A stretch of DNA of 52,449 bases from Rhizobium freirei PRF 81 (lineage in GTDB: Bacteria; Pseudomonadota; Alphaproteobacteria; Rhizobiales; Rhizobiaceae), in the NCBI RefSeq assembly GCF_000359745.1, contig NZ_AQHN01000003.1, positions 1 through 52,449 of the forward strand, in the 5' to 3' direction. A program made the position numbers and the translations under genes. Each line of letters starts with the position of its first letter. Position 1 is the first letter of the stretch. Positions 8,493-15,547 of the stretch are shown in pieces. Under the pieces are notes generated by a model that saw only the letters and a program-made list of their open reading frames with translations, had not been told where the DNA came from and did no database searches.

Positions 8493-9164
8493 TCATGGCT
8501 TGATGAGATACCCGGCACCCGGGACCGTGGTGATCATGCTTGTCGTTGTGCCCATGTCGATCTTCTTGCGCAGGCGATGGACATGCATGTCGACGATATT
8601 GCCACGAGGATCGAAGGCATAGTCCCAGGCGGCCTCAAGCAGCATGGAACGGGTCACAACGGAGCCGGCGTTGCGCATAAGAGTTTGCAGAAGCAGGAAC
8701 TCCCTGAACTGCAGATCGATAATGCGCTCGTTCCTGCGCGCGATCCGCCGCCGGATGTCGAGCGACAGGTCACCGACAACCAGGGTGTTCTCGTGGCCAT
8801 CGCTCACGAAATGCTTTGTAATTGCCTCGATGCGAGCAAGGAGCTCCGAAAAGAAGAAGGGCTTGGCCAAATAGTCATCGCAGCCGGCGCGCAGTCCCTC
8901 CACGCGATCCATCGAGCTGGCCAATGCACTCACCATGATCACCGGCACATTGACCTTCATCTCCCGAAGGCGCCTCACGAGCTCGATACCGTCAAGCTTG
9001 GGCAGCAGCCGATCGACGATCAAGCCATCGTAGATCAACTCCATCGCGAGCGCGAGGCCGAGTTCGCCATCGCTTGCAACGTCGACGACATGCCCGGATT
9101 CGGAAAGTCCGCGCTTCAGATAGGCCGCACTTCGGTCATCATCTTCAACTACCAGCAGACGCAT
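8493..9164 (-). CDS. OmpR-family response regulator, probable regulator of the RND pump
   Basis: 223 residues. The receiver domain has the acidic pocket EDDD (7-10), phospho-acceptor Asp51 in VDRLLP and the conserved Lys in DDYLAKPF. The C-terminal winged-helix domain includes GNIVDMHVHRLRKKID and ends GAGYLIKP. It is the first gene of the unit leading into the membrane-fusion and RND genes, so it probably controls efflux. It is divergent from a second OmpR-type regulator plus kinase. No kinase is co-directional with it, so it may be phosphorylated by the neighbouring kinase or another one. Confidence 0.9.
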   Translation of the reverse strand: MRLLVVEDDDRSAAYLKRGLSESGHVVDVASDGELGLALAMELIYDGLIVDRLLPKLDGIELVRRLREMKVNVPVIMVSALASSMDRVEGLRAGCDDYLAKPFFFSELLARIEAITKHFVSDGHENTLVVGDLSLDIRRRIARRNERIIDLQFREFLLLQTLMRNAGSVVTRSMLLEAAWDYAFDPRGNIVDMHVHRLRKKIDMGTTTSMITTVPGAGYLIKP

Positions 9165-9299
9165 TCAATCCTCGTTGAAGACAGCATGTCACTCCAGGCG
9201 CTCGTGAAGATGAAATTGATTTCATGTTCAGGCGAACGAACATTCAACATTGATTATCTAGATAATACGCGGAAACTAGTCAGCGTTCCTGGAGGAAAT
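9165..9299. promoter_or_regulatory. Divergent promoter region between two response regulators
   Basis: 135 bases separate the two regulator start codons. The part around 9240-9270 is AT-rich and contains ATTATCTAGATAAT (9252-9265), a perfect 14-base palindrome. Both regulators may bind here. GGAGG at 9291-9295 serves the GTG start at 9300. Confidence 0.45.
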
Positions 9300-9983
9300 G
9301 TGTCGAAGATACTGGTGGTCGAGGACGACCTGGGCACGGCATCGGAAATCGAGGCGGCACTTGTGGACCACGGCTGCACTGTTACGCAATCGCTCGACGG
9401 CCGGGACGGGTTGGTCAAGGCGATTTCGGGCACATTCGACGCGATCGTTCTGGACCGCATGTTACCCGGCGCTCTCGATGGGCTTGGAATGCTGGCTGCT
9501 TTACGCGCCGCCTCAGTGCAGACGCCGGTTCTCATTCTGAGCGCTCTTTCGGCGGTTGATGAAAGGGTACGCGGCCTCAAGGCGGGCGGCGACGATTATT
9601 TGACCAAGCCGTTCGAAGCGCTTGAATTGACCGCGCGGCTTGATGTTCTCATGCGCCGGCGCACCAGCGCCACCCAAGAGACCGTCTTGAGGGTCGGCGA
9701 TCTCGAAATCAATCTGCTGACGCATACCGCAAGCCGGGCCGGCAACGTTATCGATCTTCTACCAAGGGAGTATCAGTTGCTTGAATATCTCGTCAGGCAT
9801 TCAGGCCAAATCGTCACACGCACGATGATGTTCGAAGAAGTATGGCACTACCGCTACGGCGAAGCGACGAATGTCATCGATGTCCATATCAGCAAACTTC
9901 GCAAGAAGCTGGATCTGCCGGGCCTTGCGCCCATGATCCGAACGCTTCGTGGCTCAGGCTATGTTCTCGATGCGGCCAATTGA
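9300..9983 (+). CDS. OmpR-family response regulator paired with a histidine kinase
   Basis: 227 residues. Receiver domain with EDD (8-10), phospho-acceptor Asp52 in VLDRMLP and Lys in DDYLTKPF; the winged-helix effector contains NVIDVHISKLRKKLD and ends RGSGYVLDAAN. The start is GTG at 9300, chosen because GGAGG at 9291-9295 precedes it by four bases and the protein then begins with the receiver's first strand (SKILVVEDD). A much longer open frame upstream is antisense to the other regulator and is not coding. The stop overlaps the kinase gene, so the pair is translationally coupled. Confidence 0.9.
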   Translation: MSKILVVEDDLGTASEIEAALVDHGCTVTQSLDGRDGLVKAISGTFDAIVLDRMLPGALDGLGMLAALRAASVQTPVLILSALSAVDERVRGLKAGGDDYLTKPFEALELTARLDVLMRRRTSATQETVLRVGDLEINLLTHTASRAGNVIDLLPREYQLLEYLVRHSGQIVTRTMMFEEVWHYRYGEATNVIDVHISKLRKKLDLPGLAPMIRTLRGSGYVLDAAN

Positions 9984-11316
9984 ACTTTTCAGGACGAGCG
10001 GTTTCCGGCTGGCGCTTGCTTTCCTGCTCGTGTTCGGCACCGCTGCCACTGCTCTGTTTCTGTTTGTCGATTGGCAGATGCGGGACTTTCTCGACCAGAG
10101 AAGCGACGAATGGCTCACGCGCGAGATGCAATCACTTCAAAACCTGCCGGCGGACGCGATCGTTTCGCGCCTGTCGCTCCGCAGCAAAGACCTGACGAAC
10201 AGCGAGCGTCCGTTTTCTCTCTTCGACGAGAACGGCAAGCTCATCGCCGGTGTCCCGCTCGCCTATCCGGAAAAAGCTGTCTTTGACACTCCCTTCGATT
10301 TCGCAGACCACAGTGCAGCAAGGAAAGACCATTACAGAGGGCTGCTGCATCGCCGTGCCGATGGCGGCTCCCTGCTCGTCGCCCAAAGCCTGCATGAGCA
10401 GCGTGAGTTTCGGGAGCGCCTCGAGAATGCGACACTGTTCGCGTCGCTGACGACAGCGTTACTCGGACTTGCAGGCGCCATCGCCGTCGGCTTCGGCGCG
10501 GTTCGCCGATTGGACGCAATGTCCGATGCCGCAGCGCAAATCATGAAAGGCGACCTCAAACAGCGACTGCCGACGGGCCGCGCGGGAGGCGACATCGATC
10601 GTCTCGCCAATGTCGTCAACGAAATGCTCGACGAGATCGAGCGTCTGATGCAGGAGGTGAAAGGCGTTTGCGACAATATCGCCCACGATATGCGCACTCC
10701 ACTCACCCGCCTCCTGGGTAGCCTTGAGCGGGCGCGCCGTCGCGCCACAAGTATCGACGAATATCACGGCTATGTCGATGAAGCGCTCGAAGAGGTTCGT
10801 GGCATTCTCAAGACGTTCGGTGCGCTCCTGCGCATCTCGGAGGTGGAAGATGGTCTGCGAAGGTCGGGCTTCGTCGATATCGATCTGAAAGCGATCGCAC
10901 GCGATGCCGTCGATTTCTTTGAACCCGCGGCAGAGGAATGCGGCGTCACCCTCTCATATGTCTCAAGCGACGACGAGCCTGCCATCATTTCAGGCGATCC
11001 CAGCCTGATCTTCGAAGCGATCGCCAACCTGATCGACAACGCGATCAAGTTCACGCCAAGAGATGGGCGAGCAACCGTCCGTGTCGAAAGAAACGGGCGT
11101 GTTGCGACTGTAGCCGTCGAGGATACGGGCATAGGGATCCGCGCGGAAGACGCCGATGCCGTGCTTCGCCGCTTCTATAGGGCCGAGAAAAGCAGGCATG
11201 CCCCTGGTAACGGACTGGGACTGAGCCTCGTTTCGGCCATTGCGAGGCTTCACGGCATGCGCCTGGAAATCACGACACCCAATATTGGCACCTGCGTTCG
11301 TCTGGCAATCGAATAG
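9961..11316 (+). CDS. Sensor histidine kinase (HAMP-HisKA-HATPase)
   Basis: 451 residues from the ATG at 9961; a GTG at 9949 and an ATG at 9970 are alternative starts with no clearer ribosome site. Two membrane segments (about 14-35 and 160-182) flank a periplasmic sensor region of about 125 residues. A HAMP region follows (ending near GGDIDRLANVVNEML), then the phospho-acceptor His242 in NIAHDMRTPLTRL. The ATP-binding motifs are NLIDNAIKF (N box), VEDTGIGI (G1) and GNGLGLSLV (G2). It overlaps the response-regulator gene. It probably senses an envelope signal, possibly related to the neighbouring efflux pump; that link is inference from position. Confidence 0.9.
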   Translation: MFSMRPIELFRTSGFRLALAFLLVFGTAATALFLFVDWQMRDFLDQRSDEWLTREMQSLQNLPADAIVSRLSLRSKDLTNSERPFSLFDENGKLIAGVPLAYPEKAVFDTPFDFADHSAARKDHYRGLLHRRADGGSLLVAQSLHEQREFRERLENATLFASLTTALLGLAGAIAVGFGAVRRLDAMSDAAAQIMKGDLKQRLPTGRAGGDIDRLANVVNEMLDEIERLMQEVKGVCDNIAHDMRTPLTRLLGSLERARRRATSIDEYHGYVDEALEEVRGILKTFGALLRISEVEDGLRRSGFVDIDLKAIARDAVDFFEPAAEECGVTLSYVSSDDEPAIISGDPSLIFEAIANLIDNAIKFTPRDGRATVRVERNGRVATVAVEDTGIGIRAEDADAVLRRFYRAEKSRHAPGNGLGLSLVSAIARLHGMRLEITTPNIGTCVRLAIE

Positions 11317-11457
11317 AGTTGCTTTGCCTGTGGAGTTCCGCACCGCTCGGACCCGCAATTCCATTTGGCGCTGATCCGTTCAGTCGCGGAAATGCCATCG
11401 ACAAATTGGCTATATCGATAGCGGAGCGGGGTCACGGCAAAATGCAAAACAGAATTC

Positions 11458-12183
11458 TCAATGCAATCCGAGGAACTGCTTCAGCTCCTTGCTCTGCGGA
11501 TTGGCGAACACGTCTTCGGGTGGGCCGATCTCATGCACTCTACCTTCGTGCATGAACACAACACGCGAGCAGACGTCGCGGGCGAATTTCATTTCATGCG
11601 TCACCATCAGCAGCGTCATGCCTTCGGATGCCAGCTCACGCACGACGGACAGGACCTCCGCCACGAGTTCCGGATCGAGCGCAGACGTAATTTCATCGCA
11701 GAGCAGCGCAATCGGCTGCATGGCAAGCGCCCGCGCTATCGCCACGCGCTGCTGCTGACCGCCCGACAATTCGTCCGGATAGGCATCGAACTTGTGCGCC
11801 AGTCCGACACGTTCCAGCATTTTGCGTGCGATCGCCTCCGCCTCCGGTCTCGACGTCTTCTTCACAACGATCTGCGACAGCATGACGTTGCCGCCGACGG
11901 TCTGATGGGGGAATAGATTGAACTGCTGAAAAATCATGCCGACTTTCAGCCGGAGAGCCTTGAGATGCAGGTCGTCTTCCAGCAATTGCGCGCCGGCTAC
12001 AGAGACCGAACCGGCGGAAATGGTTTCCAACCCGTTGATGCAGCGAAGCAATGTCGATTTTCCCGAACCGCTTTTGCCGATGATCGCAATGACCTCTCCG
12101 GGTTCGACGTCAAGGTTGATTCCTTTCAGAACCTCGTTCGCGCCATAGCTTTTGCGGAGTTCAGTGATTTCGATGAGCGACAT
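11458..12183 (-). CDS. Polar amino-acid ABC transporter ATP-binding protein
   Basis: 241 residues, the usual length of GlnQ/HisP-type ATPases. Walker A is GKSGSGKST (36-44), the signature is LSGGQQQRVAIARAL, and Walker B is LLCDEITSALDPE. The start MSLIEITELRKSYG at 12183 overlaps the upstream permease stop by 23 bases; a longer frame to 12324 lies inside the permease gene and is not real. Last gene of the GntR-led importer operon. It converges on the histidine kinase gene, with about 140 bases between them and no strong terminator seen. Confidence 0.92.
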   Translation of the reverse strand: MSLIEITELRKSYGANEVLKGINLDVEPGEVIAIIGKSGSGKSTLLRCINGLETISAGSVSVAGAQLLEDDLHLKALRLKVGMIFQQFNLFPHQTVGGNVMLSQIVVKKTSRPEAEAIARKMLERVGLAHKFDAYPDELSGGQQQRVAIARALAMQPIALLCDEITSALDPELVAEVLSVVRELASEGMTLLMVTHEMKFARDVCSRVVFMHEGRVHEIGPPEDVFANPQSKELKQFLGLH

Positions 12184-12820
12184 TAAGCTTCCTTTCGAGA
12201 ATCTGGCTGCTCTTCGACAAAGGCCAGCACAGGGCGAAATAGATGAGAGCCACCAGGCCATAAACGGTGAACGGCTGGAAGGTGGCGTTGGTGACCACGG
12301 TGCCTGCCTTTGACAATTCCACAAAGCCGATAATCGATGTCACCGCGGTGCCCTTGATGACCTGCACGATGAATCCGACGGTCGGCGGAACGGCGACACG
12401 CATGGCCTGCGGCAGAATAACGTAGCGCATCTGCTGAAGACGTCCCATTGCAAGGCTCGCCGAAGCCTCCCACTGGCCTTTTGCCACTGCTTCAACGCAG
12501 CCACGCCAGATTTCGGCCAGGAACGCCGCGGCCCACAGCACGAGCGTCAGACCCGCCGCGAGCCAGGCAGGAACATCGACGCCAAACAGGCCAAGCCCGA
12601 AAAAAGCGATGAAGAGCTGCATCAGCAGCGGCGTACCTTGAAAAAGCTCAATGTAATATTTTGCGAATACCTTGATTGGCTTTCGTCGGGAAATGCGCGC
12701 GAACAGCAGTAAAAACCCAACGATACTCCCGCCTGTGAAGGATATAAGCGAAAGCAAAACGGTCCAGCGGGCGGCGAGCAGAAGATTTCTCAAAATGTCC
12801 CAGGTGGTGAATTCTATCAT
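12161..12820 (-). CDS. Polar amino-acid ABC transporter permease (HisQ/GlnP type)
   Basis: 219 residues with about five membrane helices. It carries the EAA-like loop (EASASLAMGRLQQMRYVILPQ) typical of the His/Glu/Gln/Arg/opine importer family, and the family motif IELFQGTPLLMQL near residue 60. The start ATG at 12820 (MIEFTTWDI) overlaps the stop of the previous permease by 4 bases. The longer frame to 13174 runs through that other permease. With its partner it forms the membrane channel of the importer. Confidence 0.9.
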   Translation of the reverse strand: MIEFTTWDILRNLLLAARWTVLLSLISFTGGSIVGFLLLFARISRRKPIKVFAKYYIELFQGTPLLMQLFIAFFGLGLFGVDVPAWLAAGLTLVLWAAAFLAEIWRGCVEAVAKGQWEASASLAMGRLQQMRYVILPQAMRVAVPPTVGFIVQVIKGTAVTSIIGFVELSKAGTVVTNATFQPFTVYGLVALIYFALCWPLSKSSQILERKLNVAHRNH

Positions 12821-13488
12821 CTTGCACTCCTGCGCGGAAAGATGAAGCCACCGACCGCTACGAGCACCTGTCGGAGCAGAATTGCGAGCAGAAGATAGAT
12901 AGCGGTGGAGACCATGTAAGCTTCGAAGGCACGGAAAGTGCGCGACTGGATGAAGTTGGCGGCAAAAGTCACATCCTCCGCGGCGATCTGTGAGACGACG
13001 GAAGAGCCGAGCATGACGATTATCAGCTGCGACGAGAGTGCCGGCCAGATCCGTTGCAGGGATGGCACGAGCACCACATGGCGGAAGGTTTCGAAACGGG
13101 TCATGGCCAGACTTGCGCCAGCTTCGAATTGGCCCTTGGGCGTAGCCTGGATGCCGGCGCGGATAATTTCGCAACTATAGGCGCCGAGATTGACCACCAT
13201 CGCGATATTGGCGGCGGTCAATTCCGAGAGCTGCACCCCCACTGACGGGAGACCGAAAAAGATGAAAAAGAGCTGGATAAGAAAAGGCGTGTTGCGGATG
13301 AGCTCCACATAGGCCGCAACCGGCGGCCGCAGCCATTTCGGCCCCAGAGCGCGGACCCAGGCACAGAATATGCCCAGAGCAATGCCGAAAACACCGCCTA
13401 TGGCAATCAGCTCGAGAGTGACGAGAACACCTTTGACAATCTGCGGGTAATATTCGAGGAGCCACCCAAAATCGAATCTGTAATGCAC
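12817..13488 (-). CDS. Polar amino-acid ABC transporter permease (HisM/GlnP type)
   Basis: 223 residues, about five membrane helices. Family motif YVELIRNTPFLIQLFFIFFG and EAA-like loop EAGASLAMTRFETFRHVVLVP. Paralogous to the next gene; the two probably pair as a heterodimer. It lies 76 bases after the binding-protein gene, and a hairpin with a short T-run fills that gap. Confidence 0.9.
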   Translation of the reverse strand: MHYRFDFGWLLEYYPQIVKGVLVTLELIAIGGVFGIALGIFCAWVRALGPKWLRPPVAAYVELIRNTPFLIQLFFIFFGLPSVGVQLSELTAANIAMVVNLGAYSCEIIRAGIQATPKGQFEAGASLAMTRFETFRHVVLVPSLQRIWPALSSQLIIVMLGSSVVSQIAAEDVTFAANFIQSRTFRAFEAYMVSTAIYLLLAILLRQVLVAVGGFIFPRRSAR

Positions 13489-13511
13489 CCGATAGATTCC
13501 TTTCGATGATG

Positions 13512-13547
13512 AGAAAACGGCGCACCGGGCCCGTCTGACCGATGCGC
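13512..13547 (-). terminator. Intra-operon hairpin between binding protein and permease genes
   Basis: On the minus strand, arms GCGCATCGG and CCGGTGCGC (plus-strand positions 13539-13547 and 13520-13528, one G-T pair) are followed by CGTTTTC. It looks like a partial terminator or a 3'-end stabiliser that would let the binding protein be made in excess over the membrane parts, as is common in such operons. Confidence 0.5.
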
Positions 13548-13564
13548 GACTTTGGCGGGATTTT

Positions 13565-14350
13565 TTATAGGTCCTTCGGAAGATCAGTCTTCAGCCACTT
13601 CTCGGCGATGGCGTTCAGGGAGCCATCGGTCTTGGCCGCTGCGAGAATGGCGTTCAACTTCTCCAGAAAAGCAGGCTGTTCCTTGTTAAGCCCGATATAG
13701 CAAGGCGAGTTTTTGATAAGGAACTTGAGCTCGGGGCGCTTAGGCGGATTTTTCTCAAGAATGGCGGCAGCAACCACGTTGCCCGTCGCCACGACGTCGA
13801 CCTGACCCGAAAGAAAGGCAGATATCGTACCGTTATTGTCCTCGTAACGCTTGATGGTCGCGTCAGCCGGAGCAATCTTCGTCAGTTCAAGATCTTCAAC
13901 CGCGCCACGGGTCACGCCGATCGTCTTGCCCGAAAGATCTCCTGGCTTGGTCACGGCGACAGAGGCCGGCGCAAACACGCCGTTGAAAAACGGGGCATAG
14001 GCTGTGGAGAAATCGATGACCCTCTCACGATCCGGATTTTTACCGAGGCTCGAGATAACAATGTCGACCTTGTTCGTCTGCAGGTAGGGTACGCGGTTGG
14101 CGCTGGTGACAGGCACCAACTCCACCTTGACGCCAAGTTTTTCACCGATGAGCTTGGCGACGTCGATGTCATAGCCCTGCGGCTGCATATCTGTGCTGAC
14201 ACTGCCGAACGGCGGGAAGTCCTGCGGGACGGCGATGCGGATGGTGCCGCGACCGGCAATGTCGCTCAGAGCGTCGGCGATAGCAGCCGGTGCGAGGCTG
14301 ATCGCTGCGGAAACGGCGGCGATAGCGAGAAAAGAACGTCTCGAAAACAT
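13565..14350 (-). CDS. Periplasmic amino-acid-binding protein of an ABC importer
   Basis: 261 residues. A twin-arginine-like start MFSRRSFLAIAAVSA and hydrophobic signal (to about residue 25) are followed by the SBP family 3 fold: GTIRIAVPQDFPPFG, then GYDIDVAKLIGEKLGVKVELV and the hinge region TKPGDLSGKTIGV. It captures a polar amino acid or similar solute and feeds the two permeases downstream. It begins six bases after the GntR gene, so they share a transcript. The ligand cannot be named from sequence alone. Confidence 0.92.
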   Translation of the reverse strand: MFSRRSFLAIAAVSAAISLAPAAIADALSDIAGRGTIRIAVPQDFPPFGSVSTDMQPQGYDIDVAKLIGEKLGVKVELVPVTSANRVPYLQTNKVDIVISSLGKNPDRERVIDFSTAYAPFFNGVFAPASVAVTKPGDLSGKTIGVTRGAVEDLELTKIAPADATIKRYEDNNGTISAFLSGQVDVVATGNVVAAAILEKNPPKRPELKFLIKNSPCYIGLNKEQPAFLEKLNAILAAAKTDGSLNAIAEKWLKTDLPKDL

Positions 14351-14356
14351 GGTGAT

Positions 14357-15091
14357 TTACTCCTTGGGCTCTTGGGATAAGGGAGGCAGCGCAAGGGAAT
14401 TGCGCAGCTCCGAAAGCGGGTCTGGACGCTGGCTGAGATCGAGACCCTTTTCGACTTCATCGAGATGACGGATCGCAAGTTCGGCAGCCGCATGAAAGTC
14501 ACCCGCCTGCAGCGCCTCGAAAATGCGATAATGCCCCTCGTGGGATTCCTTCGCATGGAAATCCGACTGATAGAGCATCGAAATGAGAATTGTTCTGGCG
14601 GTCAGGTCGCGCAGCGTTTCGACGATGATTTCGTTTCCGGCTATTTCGGCAATGCGGATATGGAAATCGCCCATCAGGCAGGTCAGGCGCTGGCGATCAC
14701 CTTCGATGATCGCCCGTTTCTCCTCCTGCAGGTGCGCCGCAAGAACCTTCAGATCCTGCGTGCTGACCGCCAGGAGATTGCGCAACAGCCCGAATTCGAT
14801 GATCCGCCGCGCCTCATAGACCTTCACGGATTCTTCAGCCGACGGTTCGACAACGAACCAGCCACGACGCGGACTGACAGTGACAAATCCCCGCGCTTCC
14901 AGCCGCATCATCGCCTCGCGAATGCGGGTGCGAGAGGTCCCGAAAAGGGTGGCAAGCTGATTTTCGCCCAACCGCGTGCCAGGTCTAATTCGTGCCGACA
15001 GGATGGCGGAGACGATAGAGGCATCGATGGCGTTCTGGGCGTTCTCTTGTGTATTCCAATCTTGCATACAAGCTTGAAAAGCAACCTTCAT
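14357..15091 (-). CDS. GntR-family (FCD) regulator of the amino-acid importer operon
   Basis: 244 residues. N-terminal winged helix (about 20-85) with RIRPGTRLGENQLATLFGTSRTRIREAMMRLEARGFV, then a C-terminal all-helical FCD domain. The FCD metal/ligand residues fit the pattern D..FH...AE.AGN (DFHIRIAEIAGN) and SHEGHYRIFEAL. It is the first gene of the importer operon and probably represses it until an acidic or amino-acid ligand binds. The start is uncertain: ATG at 15091 or at 15067. A GntR-like operator overlaps the second, which would suit autoregulation. Confidence 0.9.
   Translation of the reverse strand: MKVAFQACMQDWNTQENAQNAIDASIVSAILSARIRPGTRLGENQLATLFGTSRTRIREAMMRLEARGFVTVSPRRGWFVVEPSAEESVKVYEARRIIEFGLLRNLLAVSTQDLKVLAAHLQEEKRAIIEGDRQRLTCLMGDFHIRIAEIAGNEIIVETLRDLTARTILISMLYQSDFHAKESHEGHYRIFEALQAGDFHAAAELAIRHLDEVEKGLDLSQRPDPLSELRNSLALPPLSQEPKE
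15061..15072. promoter_or_regulatory. Candidate GntR operator at the start of the regulator gene
   Basis: CTTGCATACAAG is one base from a perfect 12-base palindrome and resembles TTGTATACAA-type sites of FCD regulators. It overlaps one of the two possible start codons. If the real start is the ATG at 15067 this is a plausible autoregulatory site; if it is 15091 the site is inside the gene. Confidence 0.3.
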
Positions 15092-15547
15092 GCCAGTTTC
15101 AAACTGCTAGCAAAATCAGAATCATGATCTGCATAGCCGCCCCAATCGACAGCAGATTGTGCTTAAAATTTAACCATTGGATCTGCTGACATCATAGCCG
15201 TAAATGCGATTGGACTCGCGTTGTCAGCTCAACTGTTGACATTCGTCAACGATCGGGTGTCAACGATCGGTTTGATCCCACTTGCGATGGCAGAATTGAA
15301 ACGTGGCTCCAATCCCCACTCCTCTTTTTCTCCAATCGCCAGACCGGAAACAAGGCTCGCATCGGGATCTCAAAGCAGTTCCAAGACGAGATTCGGGAAC
15401 CGAGGCTTGGCAGTGTTGTCCGTATTGCGACGCAATATCCAACAAACGAAAGAAATGCCCCAATATGCGGTCGGCATACGGTGTGCTTAACCAGCTATTC
15501 ACCAAGCGCAGATACGTTTTCCCTATAATTCAAGGGGTTTGAGCGCC
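15092..15547. other. Intergenic region between GntR operon and chemoreceptor
   Basis: 456 bases without a convincing gene; the open frames here have no family-like features. It must hold the promoters of the GntR operon and of the chemoreceptor. The most notable content is a cluster of TTGAC/GTCAA boxes at 15221-15272, listed separately. Confidence 0.45.
15229..15272. repeat. Cluster of inverted and tandem GTCAAC boxes
   Basis: Two 14-base direct repeats (15245-15258 and 15259-15272) share GTCAACGATCGG and differ at one base. Just before them GTTGAC (15235-15240) forms an inverted repeat with GTCAAC (15245-15250), and TCAAC (15229-15233) pairs with GTTGA (15235-15239). Such alternation of half-sites is typical of a cooperative regulator-binding region, but no regulator is identified. 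Confidence 0.5.

Noticed and set aside
8169..9299. Long plus-strand frame upstream of the response regulator at 9300
   Set aside because: It is antisense to the other regulator and the membrane-fusion gene; the regulator's ribosome site and domain start point to the GTG at 9300.
15524..15529. TATAAT as a -10 box for the chemoreceptor
   Set aside because: It lies three bases before the ribosome site, which would leave almost no leader, and no matching -35 box is present.
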